Assembly: GCF_900105075.1 (NCBI RefSeq)
Contig: NZ_FNSK01000002.1
Location: forward strand, 186,001 to 250,000
DNA: 64,000 bases
From: Rhodobacter sp. 24-YEA-8
Lineage (GTDB): Bacteria > Pseudomonadota > Alphaproteobacteria > Rhodobacterales > Rhodobacteraceae
Reading direction: 5' to 3'
The notes under the pieces are model-generated. The model saw only the letters and a list, made by a program, of their open reading frames with translations. It did no database searches and had not been told where the DNA came from. Each line of letters starts with the position of its first letter. Within the stretch, counting starts at the first letter, position 1. Positions 8,754-15,817 of this stretch are shown in pieces. A program made the translations under genes and the position numbers.

Positions 8754-9644
8754 TCAGCCCTCGCCGCGCGCGCGGAACCGGGTAAGATGCTGTTTCATTT
8801 CTTTAAACCGGCTCGCCTGCTCGGCATCGCGGCGCAAAGCCACCGCGGTCGAGAGGATGTCGATTGTGACCAGGGCCGCGAGGCGCGAAATGGTCGGTGT
8901 ATAGGCATCGGTATTGTCGAGTGTCTCGACCACCAGCACCACATCGCAATATTGCGCGAGCGGCCCCTCGGCCCCCAGAAGGCCCAGCACCTTTGCACCA
9001 TTCCTGCGCGCAAGCTGTGCCACCTCGATCAGAGATTTCGTCATTGCGGTATTCGAGATCACCACCGCCACATCACCCGGGCGCATCATGCCCGCCTGCA
9101 TGGTCATCTGGTGCAGGTCGCGCTCGGCACCGCAGGGAATGCCGAACAGCGGAAACTTCTGCTGTGCGTCCAGTGCCACGATGGCAGAGGCGCCGAAGCC
9201 GAAGAATTCCAGCCGCGCGGCATCTACCAGCAGGGATACCGCTGCCTCCATCCGCACGGTGTCAAGCTGGCGGCGGGCCCAGTCGAGGCTGGTAATCGTG
9301 TAATCAAAGATCTTGCCCGAAATGACCTGGACAGAGTCGAAAGCGGCAATCGCCGAATGGGTCGCCGGCGTCCCGAGCGCAAGACTATGGGCCAGCCGCA
9401 GCTTGAAATCGTTGAACCCCTCGCAGCCTACGGCAGTGCAGAACCGGATGACGGTGGGCTGGCTGACCTGGGCCAGTTCTGCCGTCTCTGCCACAGTGGC
9501 CGAAAGGAAACGCGACGGATCTTCCAGCACAAGATCTGCCACTTTGCGATCAGAGCGGCGCAGATCCGGCAGCGCCTGACGGATCGCGGTAAGGATATCG
9601 ACGCCGGGATTGCTCCGCGCCTGTTCTGTCGCCCGTGGTTCCAT
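8754..9644 (-). CDS. RpiR/HexR-family transcriptional regulator
   Basis: Regulator of 296 aa: an N-terminal RpiR helix-turn-helix (residues about 15-95) with LPDLRRSDRKVADLVLEDP and TAELAQVSQPTVIRFCTAVG, and a C-terminal SIS domain that binds phosphosugars (FGFGASAIVALDAQQKF; DVAVVISNTAMTKSLIEVA). The ATG at 9644 is preceded by AGGAG at good spacing, so it was chosen over an upstream start at 9662. It is encoded inside the operon it probably controls. Two near-HexR operators lie in the divergent promoter region about 6 kb upstream. A KDPG aldolase in the same operon suggests a 2-keto-3-deoxy acid phosphate or similar phosphosugar as effector; that is inferred. Confidence 0.9.
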   Translation of the reverse strand: MEPRATEQARSNPGVDILTAIRQALPDLRRSDRKVADLVLEDPSRFLSATVAETAELAQVSQPTVIRFCTAVGCEGFNDFKLRLAHSLALGTPATHSAIAAFDSVQVISGKIFDYTITSLDWARRQLDTVRMEAAVSLLVDAARLEFFGFGASAIVALDAQQKFPLFGIPCGAERDLHQMTMQAGMMRPGDVAVVISNTAMTKSLIEVAQLARRNGAKVLGLLGAEGPLAQYCDVVLVVETLDNTDAYTPTISRLAALVTIDILSTAVALRRDAEQASRFKEMKQHLTRFRARGEG

Positions 9645-9668
9645 TACCGCTCTCCTGCTCAAAATAGC

Positions 9669-10553
9669 TCACCCGACACAATAAGCCACGCCGGTCATGG
9701 CGCGTAATATCGCAAGATCGGTCCGTTGCGCAGCCAGGGCGTCGATCCGCCCGGGCGCACAGGTATTGAAGGCGAACATGCCGTAATGATGCGCCAGCAA
9801 TGTCCCCGCCCCAACAGCGCAGGCAATCTCTGCCGCTTCTTCCAGCGAGAAGTTTCCCGGAACGCCCGAGGCTGTCAGCACGGGGTCGCGCCCGTTCACC
9901 GGCAAAAGTGCGATGTCAGGGGCGAAACCGGTGACATCAGAGACAAGCCCCTCAAAAGGCACACAATCCCCCGAATGCCAGAGCCGCAGATCCGGCGTCT
10001 CCAGGCCATAGCCAAGAAACCGGTGCTGCCCTGCCATATCCGTTTCAGGGGTTTCATGTGCCGCAGCAAAAACCCGAAGCGAAAGACCCGTTGAGAGTGC
10101 AATCCGCGCCCCCGCATCAGTGCCGGTAAGGCGCGGATCGGCCGGGTCGATCCCGCTGCGAAGCGCAGCCTCAGCCCGCTCCGCCTCGGGAAAGATAAAG
10201 CGCGCTGCCGGAAAGGCCTGCGCAATATGCGGCAGCGTGCCCGGATCCATATGATCGCCGTGGCGGTGGGTCAGCAAGACGAAATCAGGCTCCGGCAGGT
10301 CCCAGACTGCAACCGGCACCGGCATCATCCGCTCATGCGGGCGGGCCGTGCCGCGATATTTGTCCGCCAGGCTGTCAGAGAGGTAGGGATCGATCAGACC
10401 AAACCGGCCTGCGGCAAAGATCGCAAACCCTGCCTGGCCAAGCCAGAAAATTTCTGTCCCCCCGGCCTGTGCGCCACGCAGCCGGGCTGCGCGCAGCGCC
10501 GGCGCGAGATCTCCCGGGAAGGGTCTCGCGGTCAGAACGCGCCCGGGGGTCAT
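9669..10553 (-). CDS. MBL-fold hydrolase, UlaG-like lactonase family
   Basis: Metallo-beta-lactamase fold protein of 294 aa. The metal motif is LLTHRHGDHMDPGTL. An upstream Asp-Pro-Tyr-Leu-Ser-Asp element (LIDPYLSDSLADKYRG) and RPHERMMP resemble UlaG (L-ascorbate-6-phosphate lactonase). LWHSGDCVPFEGL and LLAHHYGMFAFNT supply later metal-site residues. Start and upstream stop overlap as ATGA with the 2-hydroxyacid dehydrogenase. In UlaG-like loci such enzymes open phosphorylated sugar lactones, so lactone hydrolysis is the best guess here. No other ascorbate genes are present, so ascorbate itself is not implied. Confidence 0.82.
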   Translation of the reverse strand: MTPGRVLTARPFPGDLAPALRAARLRGAQAGGTEIFWLGQAGFAIFAAGRFGLIDPYLSDSLADKYRGTARPHERMMPVPVAVWDLPEPDFVLLTHRHGDHMDPGTLPHIAQAFPAARFIFPEAERAEAALRSGIDPADPRLTGTDAGARIALSTGLSLRVFAAAHETPETDMAGQHRFLGYGLETPDLRLWHSGDCVPFEGLVSDVTGFAPDIALLPVNGRDPVLTASGVPGNFSLEEAAEIACAVGAGTLLAHHYGMFAFNTCAPGRIDALAAQRTDLAILRAMTGVAYCVG

Positions 10554-11494
10554 GCCGGCGCCCCTGCTGAGGGTCCAAGGGCGCGGATCAGGTTCCGGAC
10601 CGCAATCGAGGTGGCACGGCTGACGCTTTCTGCAGTCAAAGCGCCGATATGGCTGGTCGCAATGACATTCGGATCACCGGCAAGGGTCAGATCGCGCGGT
10701 GGTTCCTCGGCAAAGACATCGGTGCCGTAACCGCCGAGGGCGCCGCTCGCCAGCGCAGCTTTCATCGCCTGCTCATCGACCAGGCTCGCCCGGGCTGTGT
10801 TCACCACAAGCGCACCTGGCGGCAAAAGGGCAAGTTCTGCTGCGCCAAGCAAAGGCACCCCATCGGCACGGGCCGGCGCATGGAGGCTGATCAGATCGGC
10901 CGAGCGCAGCAGCTCTTCAAAGGACACAAAGGAAAACAGCGCCGGATGCAGGCCGGGATCGCGCGGGAAAGGATCAAAGGCCAGCACCTTTGCCCCCATC
11001 GCCACCACCACACGGGCGACATGCGCCCCGATCGCGCCCATTCCGACGATCCCGACCGTGCGCCCCGAGATCTCGGCCCCGCGTTTGCGCAGCCAGCCGC
11101 CGGATTTCACGCTCTGATCGGTTTCAGGGATATGGCGCGACAGGGACAGCATCAGACTGACAGCCAGTTCCGCCACACCAATGGCATTCGCGCCCTCGGC
11201 ACGCAGCACCTGTACCCCCCGCGCCTCGCATTCTGCCAGGGGAAGATTGTCGGTGCCGACACCGTTTCTGGAAATTGCCCGCAGCGCCGATGCGGCCCGG
11301 ATTACCTCGGCCGGGACCGGCTCGACCCCGGCAAGCCAGCCGACGCAACCTGGCAGCAGGCTGTTCAGATCCTCGGGCGTCGGTGTCTCACCGGCCTTTG
11401 CCCAGACGAGATCATAGCCCGCCTCTGTCAGCGGTGTCAGCTCTGCCGGGCGCAGGGCGGTCAGGGAACGGGGCGTGATCAGAATGCGGGTCAT
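10550..11494 (-). CDS. D-isomer 2-hydroxyacid dehydrogenase
   Basis: NAD(P)-dependent D-2-hydroxyacid dehydrogenase of 314 aa (phosphoglycerate dehydrogenase/glyoxylate reductase superfamily). The Rossmann motif is GRTVGIVGMGAIGAHVARVV at about residues 140-160. Catalytic elements are NGVGTDNLPL, VNTARASLVDEQAM with the Arg, a Glu in DVFAEEPP, and the catalytic His in ATSHIGALTAES. It overlaps the neighbouring lactonase by an ATGA and follows the shikimate-dehydrogenase-like gene by 9 bases. In this operon it may reduce or oxidise a sugar-derived 2-keto acid. The substrate is unassigned. Confidence 0.87.
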   Translation of the reverse strand: MTRILITPRSLTALRPAELTPLTEAGYDLVWAKAGETPTPEDLNSLLPGCVGWLAGVEPVPAEVIRAASALRAISRNGVGTDNLPLAECEARGVQVLRAEGANAIGVAELAVSLMLSLSRHIPETDQSVKSGGWLRKRGAEISGRTVGIVGMGAIGAHVARVVVAMGAKVLAFDPFPRDPGLHPALFSFVSFEELLRSADLISLHAPARADGVPLLGAAELALLPPGALVVNTARASLVDEQAMKAALASGALGGYGTDVFAEEPPRDLTLAGDPNVIATSHIGALTAESVSRATSIAVRNLIRALGPSAGAPA

Positions 11495-11503
11495 GGTCCT
11501 GCC

Positions 11504-12469
11504 TCAGAGTTTCGGCTTCTGGCGTCCCGCCGCATCGGCAATGCGGGAAATCTCGTTAAAGACCGGGCCGGAAACCGGGATTTCGATATCGAAGACCTCG
11601 GCAATCACCTGGGTCCAGCCATGCAGGAAATAGGTCCAGCCATCCTCGATCTGCAGCGCCTTTGCCGCGCGGGCGCGTTCGGCCTGCTGCAAAAAGACCA
11701 GGTCGCCGCGATAATTCAGATCCCAGGCAATGGCCTTCTCGGGGAAAAGCGCCGCATCGGTCAGCGGCGATCCGGGCGCATCTTTGCCAAGACCAGTCGC
11801 ATTGACGACAACCGAGCCGGGCTTCAGTCCCGCCAGCAATTCATCATTGCGTCCCGGCCGGGCCGCGAGTTCATAGTCGAGCTGCGCATCGGTTTTGATC
11901 CCGGCATGCACCTTTGCAATCTCATCAAGGCGGGGCTGCGAGCGGTTCGAGACAATGATCCGCGACGGCACATCCGCACCCCGTGCCTTGCGCATCAGAT
12001 GCCAGGTGATGGCGATGGTCGAGCCACCCGCGCCCAGCATCAGAAGCTCGGCCCCGGTCTTCGCAAAATGATCCGGCGGCAGGAATCCATCGAGGGCAAG
12101 CCCGGATGAGATGGGGTCCTTGGCATGGCAGCGCAGACGCCCGGCCCGTTTCGAGATACAGCTCACTTCATGCATCAGCTGTGCATGGGGGTCGATCTCG
12201 TCAAAGAGATCGCGGCAGGCCGCGAAAAGGTCAAGCTTATGGGTTGTCACCAGCGCGCCGAGCGAAAGCGGGTCATCACGGATGAATTCCACCGCCTCAC
12301 GATATGCGGCGGGGTCGGCATGGAGCGGGAAATCAATCCCCCTGATACAGGCATCCTTCAGGCCGAGATGATCGGCCCAGGCCGGGAAGACCCGCATGAT
12401 GGAAGAGGCGCCGGTGGTGACACCGATGAAGTAAAAGGTCGGGCGGGTTGCAGGCTCATAGCGGCTCAT
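11504..12469 (-). CDS. shikimate dehydrogenase-like NAD(P) oxidoreductase
   Basis: Protein of 321 aa with the shikimate/quinate dehydrogenase fold. The N-terminal substrate half contains RGIDFPLHADPAAYREAVEF and SLGALVTTHKLDLF, where the Lys matches the catalytic Lys of AroE (VTxPxK). The Rossmann half has ELLMLGAGGSTIAITWHLM, IIVSNRSQPRLDEI, and VVVNATGLGKDAPGSPL. It is longer than AroE (about 275 aa), and Thr-His replaces the Pro region of the usual Val-Thr-x-Pro-Phe-Lys. Together with the operon context this points to a catabolic polyol or cyclitol dehydrogenase rather than aromatic biosynthesis. It overlaps the KDPG aldolase gene as ATGA. Confidence 0.82.
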   Translation of the reverse strand: MSRYEPATRPTFYFIGVTTGASSIMRVFPAWADHLGLKDACIRGIDFPLHADPAAYREAVEFIRDDPLSLGALVTTHKLDLFAACRDLFDEIDPHAQLMHEVSCISKRAGRLRCHAKDPISSGLALDGFLPPDHFAKTGAELLMLGAGGSTIAITWHLMRKARGADVPSRIIVSNRSQPRLDEIAKVHAGIKTDAQLDYELAARPGRNDELLAGLKPGSVVVNATGLGKDAPGSPLTDAALFPEKAIAWDLNYRGDLVFLQQAERARAAKALQIEDGWTYFLHGWTQVIAEVFDIEIPVSGPVFNEISRIADAAGRQKPKL

Positions 12470-13122
12470 TTCGGTTCCTCACGCAGTCTTGCGGCCATGG
12501 TGACGGCTTCGCGGGCCTTGCGGGTGATGGCGGCGAAATCGCCCCGGGAAATATCCTCGCGGGTGGCGATCCAGGTTCCGCCCACGGCTGCGACGGCTGG
12601 CAGTGTCAGCCAGTCCCCCATTGTCGCAAGGCTGACACCGCCGGTCGGAATGAAACGGGGGGCGAGATGGGCAAAAGGCGCCGAGATCGCCGAAAGCATC
12701 GCGGGTCCGCCCGCCGCGCCTGCAGGGAAGAACTTGAAGAGTGAAAGCCCTTCTCCAAGCGCAAGGCTCAGCTCCGAAGGTGTCATCACGCCCGGGGCGA
12801 AGGGCAACCCGGTGCGCGCCGCTGCCGTCGTGATCGCCGGATCATAGCCCGGAGCAAGGCCGAAACGCGCCCCGGCGGCATGTGCTGCCTCAAGATTGGC
12901 CGCAGTCAGGATCGTGCCCGCGCCGGTGATCAGTTCCGGCCGTGCTTCGGTCAGTCTGGCAATCACATCCCCTGCCGCGCCGGTGCGGAACGTGATTTCT
13001 GCAACCGGCAGCCCGCCTTCCAGCAAGGCATCCGCAAGGGCCAGCGCCTGATCGGCTTGCTCTATGGCAATCACCGGCACGACGCCAAGCCGCGCGATAT
13101 GGTCGAAAATCCCGCTTTGCAT
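12466..13122 (-). CDS. eda: KDPG/KHG-type aldolase
   Basis: Class I 2-keto-3-deoxy-6-phosphogluconate/4-hydroxy-2-oxoglutarate aldolase family, 218 aa. It would yield pyruvate and an aldehyde or aldehyde phosphate. Family motifs are VVPVIAIEQADQALALADAL, GGLPVAEITFRT with the catalytic Glu, LITGAGTILTAANLEAAHAAGA, FAPGVMTPSE, and LFKFFPAGAAGGPAML with the Schiff-base Lys at about residue 136. PTGGVSLATMGDWL follows. This shows that 2-keto-3-deoxy sugar acids or their phosphates are probably intermediates of the operon pathway. That link is inferred, as is any connection to the RpiR regulator's effector. Confidence 0.9.
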   Translation of the reverse strand: MQSGIFDHIARLGVVPVIAIEQADQALALADALLEGGLPVAEITFRTGAAGDVIARLTEARPELITGAGTILTAANLEAAHAAGARFGLAPGYDPAITTAAARTGLPFAPGVMTPSELSLALGEGLSLFKFFPAGAAGGPAMLSAISAPFAHLAPRFIPTGGVSLATMGDWLTLPAVAAVGGTWIATREDISRGDFAAITRKAREAVTMAARLREEPK

Positions 13123-13133
13123 CCCCTGCCCTT

Positions 13134-13760
13134 TCAGATTGCCGTTGCCATGACCGCTGCAACCGCTTCCGGGCTGCGCGGGCTGTAGAGATCGTTTTCG
13201 CGTTGTTCCCAGCCGCCGTTCGCACTGGCATGGATACGGCTGCGCATACCGCCTGCACGGGCGATAATCTCGTAATCCTGGCCGGAATCGGACGGGTAGC
13301 AGAAGAACATGACCAGCGGCCCGGCGCCGGTATTGACCGAGCGGTGGATCCAGAAAGGCGGCACATAGCAGACGGTCAGCGGCGAGACTTCAACGATGCG
13401 GATCTCGCCTTCGGGCGATTCCAGAAGCATCAGGCCCTCGCCCGAAATACCCTGGTAGATCTCGGGGCGATTTCCGGCGCGATGGATATGCCCGCGGGTC
13501 ATGAAAAACTCGTCGCCGATCATCCCGGGTTCCATATGCGTCATCCCGAAGATCAGATCGCCCGGGGCGTCCGTCGGGCGGAACTCCTCGACTGTATAGA
13601 CAATCCGGTCACCCTCATGAGCCACCGCCCCGGCAAAGGCCGCCGCGTCGCGATAAAGCCCGCCAAGATCGGTAAGCCGCTTTTCATAACGGCCTGTACG
13701 ATTGCCAAGCGTGCCTGTCTGCGGCCCGATCAGACAGGCCACGGGATCATAGAATTCCAA
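13134..13760 (-). CDS. pgiA: cupin-type (archaeal-type) glucose-6-phosphate isomerase
   Basis: Metal-dependent cupin phosphoglucose isomerase of 208 aa, unrelated to the classical PGI. The cupin core carries the metal motif RGHIHRAGNRPEIYQGISGE, followed by MLLESP and CYVPPFWIHRSVNTG with the later His. This matches the archaeal/Ensifer-type GPI family (PF06560). Such enzymes interconvert glucose-6-phosphate and fructose-6-phosphate. In a specialised sugar operon it may act on another aldose/ketose phosphate pair. It lies 11 bases upstream of the aldolase gene and 21 bases after the SDR gene. It is a rare enzyme type in bacteria and a marker for this cluster. Confidence 0.88.
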   Translation of the reverse strand: MEFYDPVACLIGPQTGTLGNRTGRYEKRLTDLGGLYRDAAAFAGAVAHEGDRIVYTVEEFRPTDAPGDLIFGMTHMEPGMIGDEFFMTRGHIHRAGNRPEIYQGISGEGLMLLESPEGEIRIVEVSPLTVCYVPPFWIHRSVNTGAGPLVMFFCYPSDSGQDYEIIARAGGMRSRIHASANGGWEQRENDLYSPRSPEAVAAVMATAI

Positions 13761-13781
13761 ATTTTGCTCCTTCGTCGTCTC

Positions 13782-14543
13782 TCAGCGGATCGTGTAGCCG
13801 CCGTCGATCGCCAGATTGGCACCGCTGACCATCGCGGCCTGCGGGCTGGCGAGATAGAGGACCGCTTCAGCGACCTCTTCGGGTTTCGCAAAACGTCCGA
13901 CCGGAATGGCGGCGCGGGTTTCGACACCCTTCTGGCCACCCCAGCTCATCAGACCAAGCTCGGTTTCGGTCACGGTGGGCGAGAGCGCATTCACCGTGAT
14001 GCCGCGCTTGCCCCATTCCAGCGCCATGCAGCGGGTCATGCCAAGAATGCCTGCCTTGCTGGTGCAATAGGCGACATGACCCTCGATGCCGATTGTTGCG
14101 GCCTGCGAGGACATGTTGACGATGCGCCCATATCCCTGTTCCAGCATCGGCGCCGCTGCGGCTTTGGCGAACAGAAACGCCGCGCGCAGATTGATCGACA
14201 GCGTCGCATCCCAGAGATCAAGAGGATAATCCTCAGCCGGGGCCAGCGGGCCGATGCCGACATTGTTGATCAGGATATCAAGCCGCCCGAAAGCCTCCAG
14301 CGCCGCCTGAACGGCCCGGCTGCCGCAGTCATCCTCGCGTACATCCAGCTGCAAGGCGCGGTGCCCGGCGCCAAGACCGGCGGCGATTTCTGCAATTTTT
14401 TCATCCCGGTCAACCAGCAGGAGCCTGGCGCCACGTGCCGCAAACATCTGCGCGACCGCGAGGCCGATGCCTGCGGCAGCGCCGGTGATCAGCACCGGGC
14501 TGTTCTGAAAGCCGGTCTCAGAGCTGGGATTGGTCTGCATCAC
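13782..14543 (-). CDS. SDR family oxidoreductase
   Basis: Short-chain dehydrogenase/reductase of 253 aa. It shows LITGAAAGIGLAVAQMFAARG, an Asp after beta-2 (LLLVDRDEK) that favours NAD over NADP, DILINNVGIGPL, the catalytic Ser in VNMSSQAATIG, and YCTSKAGILGMTR with Tyr and Lys. ITVNALSPTVTETELG and VSGANLAIDGGYTIR follow. It overlaps the GldA-like gene as ATGA, so both are translated together. It is probably a sugar or polyol dehydrogenase of the galactitol/threitol dehydrogenase kind. The substrate is not assigned. Confidence 0.88.
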   Translation of the reverse strand: MMQTNPSSETGFQNSPVLITGAAAGIGLAVAQMFAARGARLLLVDRDEKIAEIAAGLGAGHRALQLDVREDDCGSRAVQAALEAFGRLDILINNVGIGPLAPAEDYPLDLWDATLSINLRAAFLFAKAAAAPMLEQGYGRIVNMSSQAATIGIEGHVAYCTSKAGILGMTRCMALEWGKRGITVNALSPTVTETELGLMSWGGQKGVETRAAIPVGRFAKPEEVAEAVLYLASPQAAMVSGANLAIDGGYTIR

Positions 14544-15622
14544 AGTACCTCACGTGCAAAGGCATCCAGGGCGAAGATCGCATCGCGCAGCGATTCCACG
14601 GAAAGCGCAACCGGCGTTGCCCAGGTGCATTGGCCAGGCGCCAGCGCGGCCCCGGCAACGCGGGTGATTTCTTCGGTGGTGACCTCTTCAAGCCCCAGTT
14701 CCGCAAGCGTCACCGGCAGGCCAAGGCTGCGGCAAAAGCGGATCATCGCTGCGATCTCTTCGGTGGCGCGGTTTTCCAGCATCAGAAGGCACAGCGTGCC
14801 GAAGGCCACCTTCTCGCCATGGAGAAGACCATGCGTCTGGGGCAGCACCGTCAGCCCGTCATGGATGCCATGCGCCGCCGAACAGCCACAGTTTTCAAAG
14901 CCCAGCCCGCTCATCAGGATATTGGCCTCGATGATCTGCTCAAGCGCGGCAGTGATCCGGCCTGCGCGCGCTGCGGCAACTGCTTTCGGCGCCTCTTCCA
15001 TCAGAATATCATGACAGCGGCGCGCGACAGCGATGCCGACCTGGGTCGGGGGGAAGCCGCCCGCCACATAGTTATTCGTGCGGGAGTCGATGTTCGAGCG
15101 GGCCTCAAACCAGGTCGAGAGCGCGTCACCGATACCTGCGATCAGGAAGCGAACGGGCGCTGCCGCGACAATTTCGGTATCGACCAGCACAAGATCCGGA
15201 TTGCGCGACAGGCGCAGGGATTCCTCGAACACCCCTGTCTCGGAATAGCGCACCGCGACGGCGGAACAGGGGGCATCGGTCGATGCAATGGTCGGCAGAA
15301 TCACGATTCGGGCGCCGGTCTCAAGTGCCGCGATTTTTGCCGTATCGATTGCCTTGCCGCCGCCTGCGCCGATCACTGTCGATGCGCCCGTTTCACGGAT
15401 CTGCGCGACGATACGGGCAATCTCGGCTGCGGAACATTCGCCACCGAATGCCAGGATCTGAAGATCCGGAATGCCCGCCACCGCGGCCGAAAGCCGGTCG
15501 AACACCGCCCGGTCGATCAGTATCAGGCTTTTCCCGCCCCAGGCAGAAAGGAAATCGCCCAGCCGCGCAATCGCGCCTCTTTCCTGGATATATTTCCCAG
15601 GTCCACCAAATGCGCGCGACAT
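14540..15622 (-). CDS. iron-containing/glycerol dehydrogenase-like polyol dehydrogenase
   Basis: NAD-dependent dehydrogenase of the GldA branch, 360 aa from the ATG at 15622 (MSRAFGGPGKYIQERG). A GAGGGA site lies just upstream; a GTG 12 bases earlier is less likely. Motifs are VIGAGGGKAIDTAKIAA for the nucleotide, LPTIASTDAPCSA, and the metal ligands Asp in IAGIGDALSTWFEAR and the two His in CSAAHGIHDGL and HGLLHGEKVAFG. GldA-like enzymes oxidise glycerol or other vicinal diols to ketones. It is the first gene of the 13-gene operon, directly behind the RpiR-controlled promoter, so it may carry out the first oxidation of the imported substrate. Confidence 0.9.
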   Translation of the reverse strand: MSRAFGGPGKYIQERGAIARLGDFLSAWGGKSLILIDRAVFDRLSAAVAGIPDLQILAFGGECSAAEIARIVAQIRETGASTVIGAGGGKAIDTAKIAALETGARIVILPTIASTDAPCSAVAVRYSETGVFEESLRLSRNPDLVLVDTEIVAAAPVRFLIAGIGDALSTWFEARSNIDSRTNNYVAGGFPPTQVGIAVARRCHDILMEEAPKAVAAARAGRITAALEQIIEANILMSGLGFENCGCSAAHGIHDGLTVLPQTHGLLHGEKVAFGTLCLLMLENRATEEIAAMIRFCRSLGLPVTLAELGLEEVTTEEITRVAGAALAPGQCTWATPVALSVESLRDAIFALDAFAREVL

Positions 15623-15643
15623 GCCATCCCTCACGTGTGTCGA

Positions 15644-15684
15644 TGTAGTTTCACTACTAAGTACGTTGCAATGCTACATGTCAA
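15644..15684 (-). promoter_or_regulatory. promoter with HexR-like operator for the catabolic operon
   Basis: On the minus strand a perfect TTGACA (15684-15679) is followed after 18 bases by TTAGTA (15660-15655). A 15-base dyad, TGTAGTTTCACTACT, occupies 15644-15658 and covers that -10 element. It matches 13 of 15 positions of the HexR/RpiR consensus TGTARTWWWAYTACA. Binding by the operon's RpiR protein would block the promoter. The elements are seen; the regulatory reading is inferred. Confidence 0.62.
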
Positions 15685-15720
15685 TAGCTTTATGGCCGGA
15701 TATTTTTCAACTTTTTACAG

Positions 15721-15751
15721 TTGACACATTTATTTTTGTAATATTACTACT
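15721..15751 (+). promoter_or_regulatory. promoter with HexR-like operator for the ABC importer
   Basis: On the plus strand TTGACA (15721-15726) is followed after 17 bases by TTACTA (15744-15749). A dyad, TGTAATATTACTACT (15737-15751), lies on the -10 element and matches 14 of 15 positions of TGTARTWWWAYTACA. It is identical at 12 of 15 positions to the dyad at 15644, in the same orientation. The surrounding DNA is strikingly AT-rich for this genome. Confidence 0.65.
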
Positions 15752-15817
15752 TATGAAGCATCAGGCAGATGCCGCAGCCAAAGGCAGGAGACCTATGGCC
15801 GCAGGGCGGAGGAGATC

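Noticed and set aside
9669..10553. Assignment of the MBL protein as an L-ascorbate-6-phosphate lactonase
   Set aside because: The family resembles UlaG, but no ascorbate transport or decarboxylase genes are nearby, so only a general lactonase-like call is given.
13203..15014. Plus-strand open frame of about 600 codons
   Set aside because: It is antisense to three well-supported enzymes (isomerase, SDR, GldA-like) and shows no family signal.
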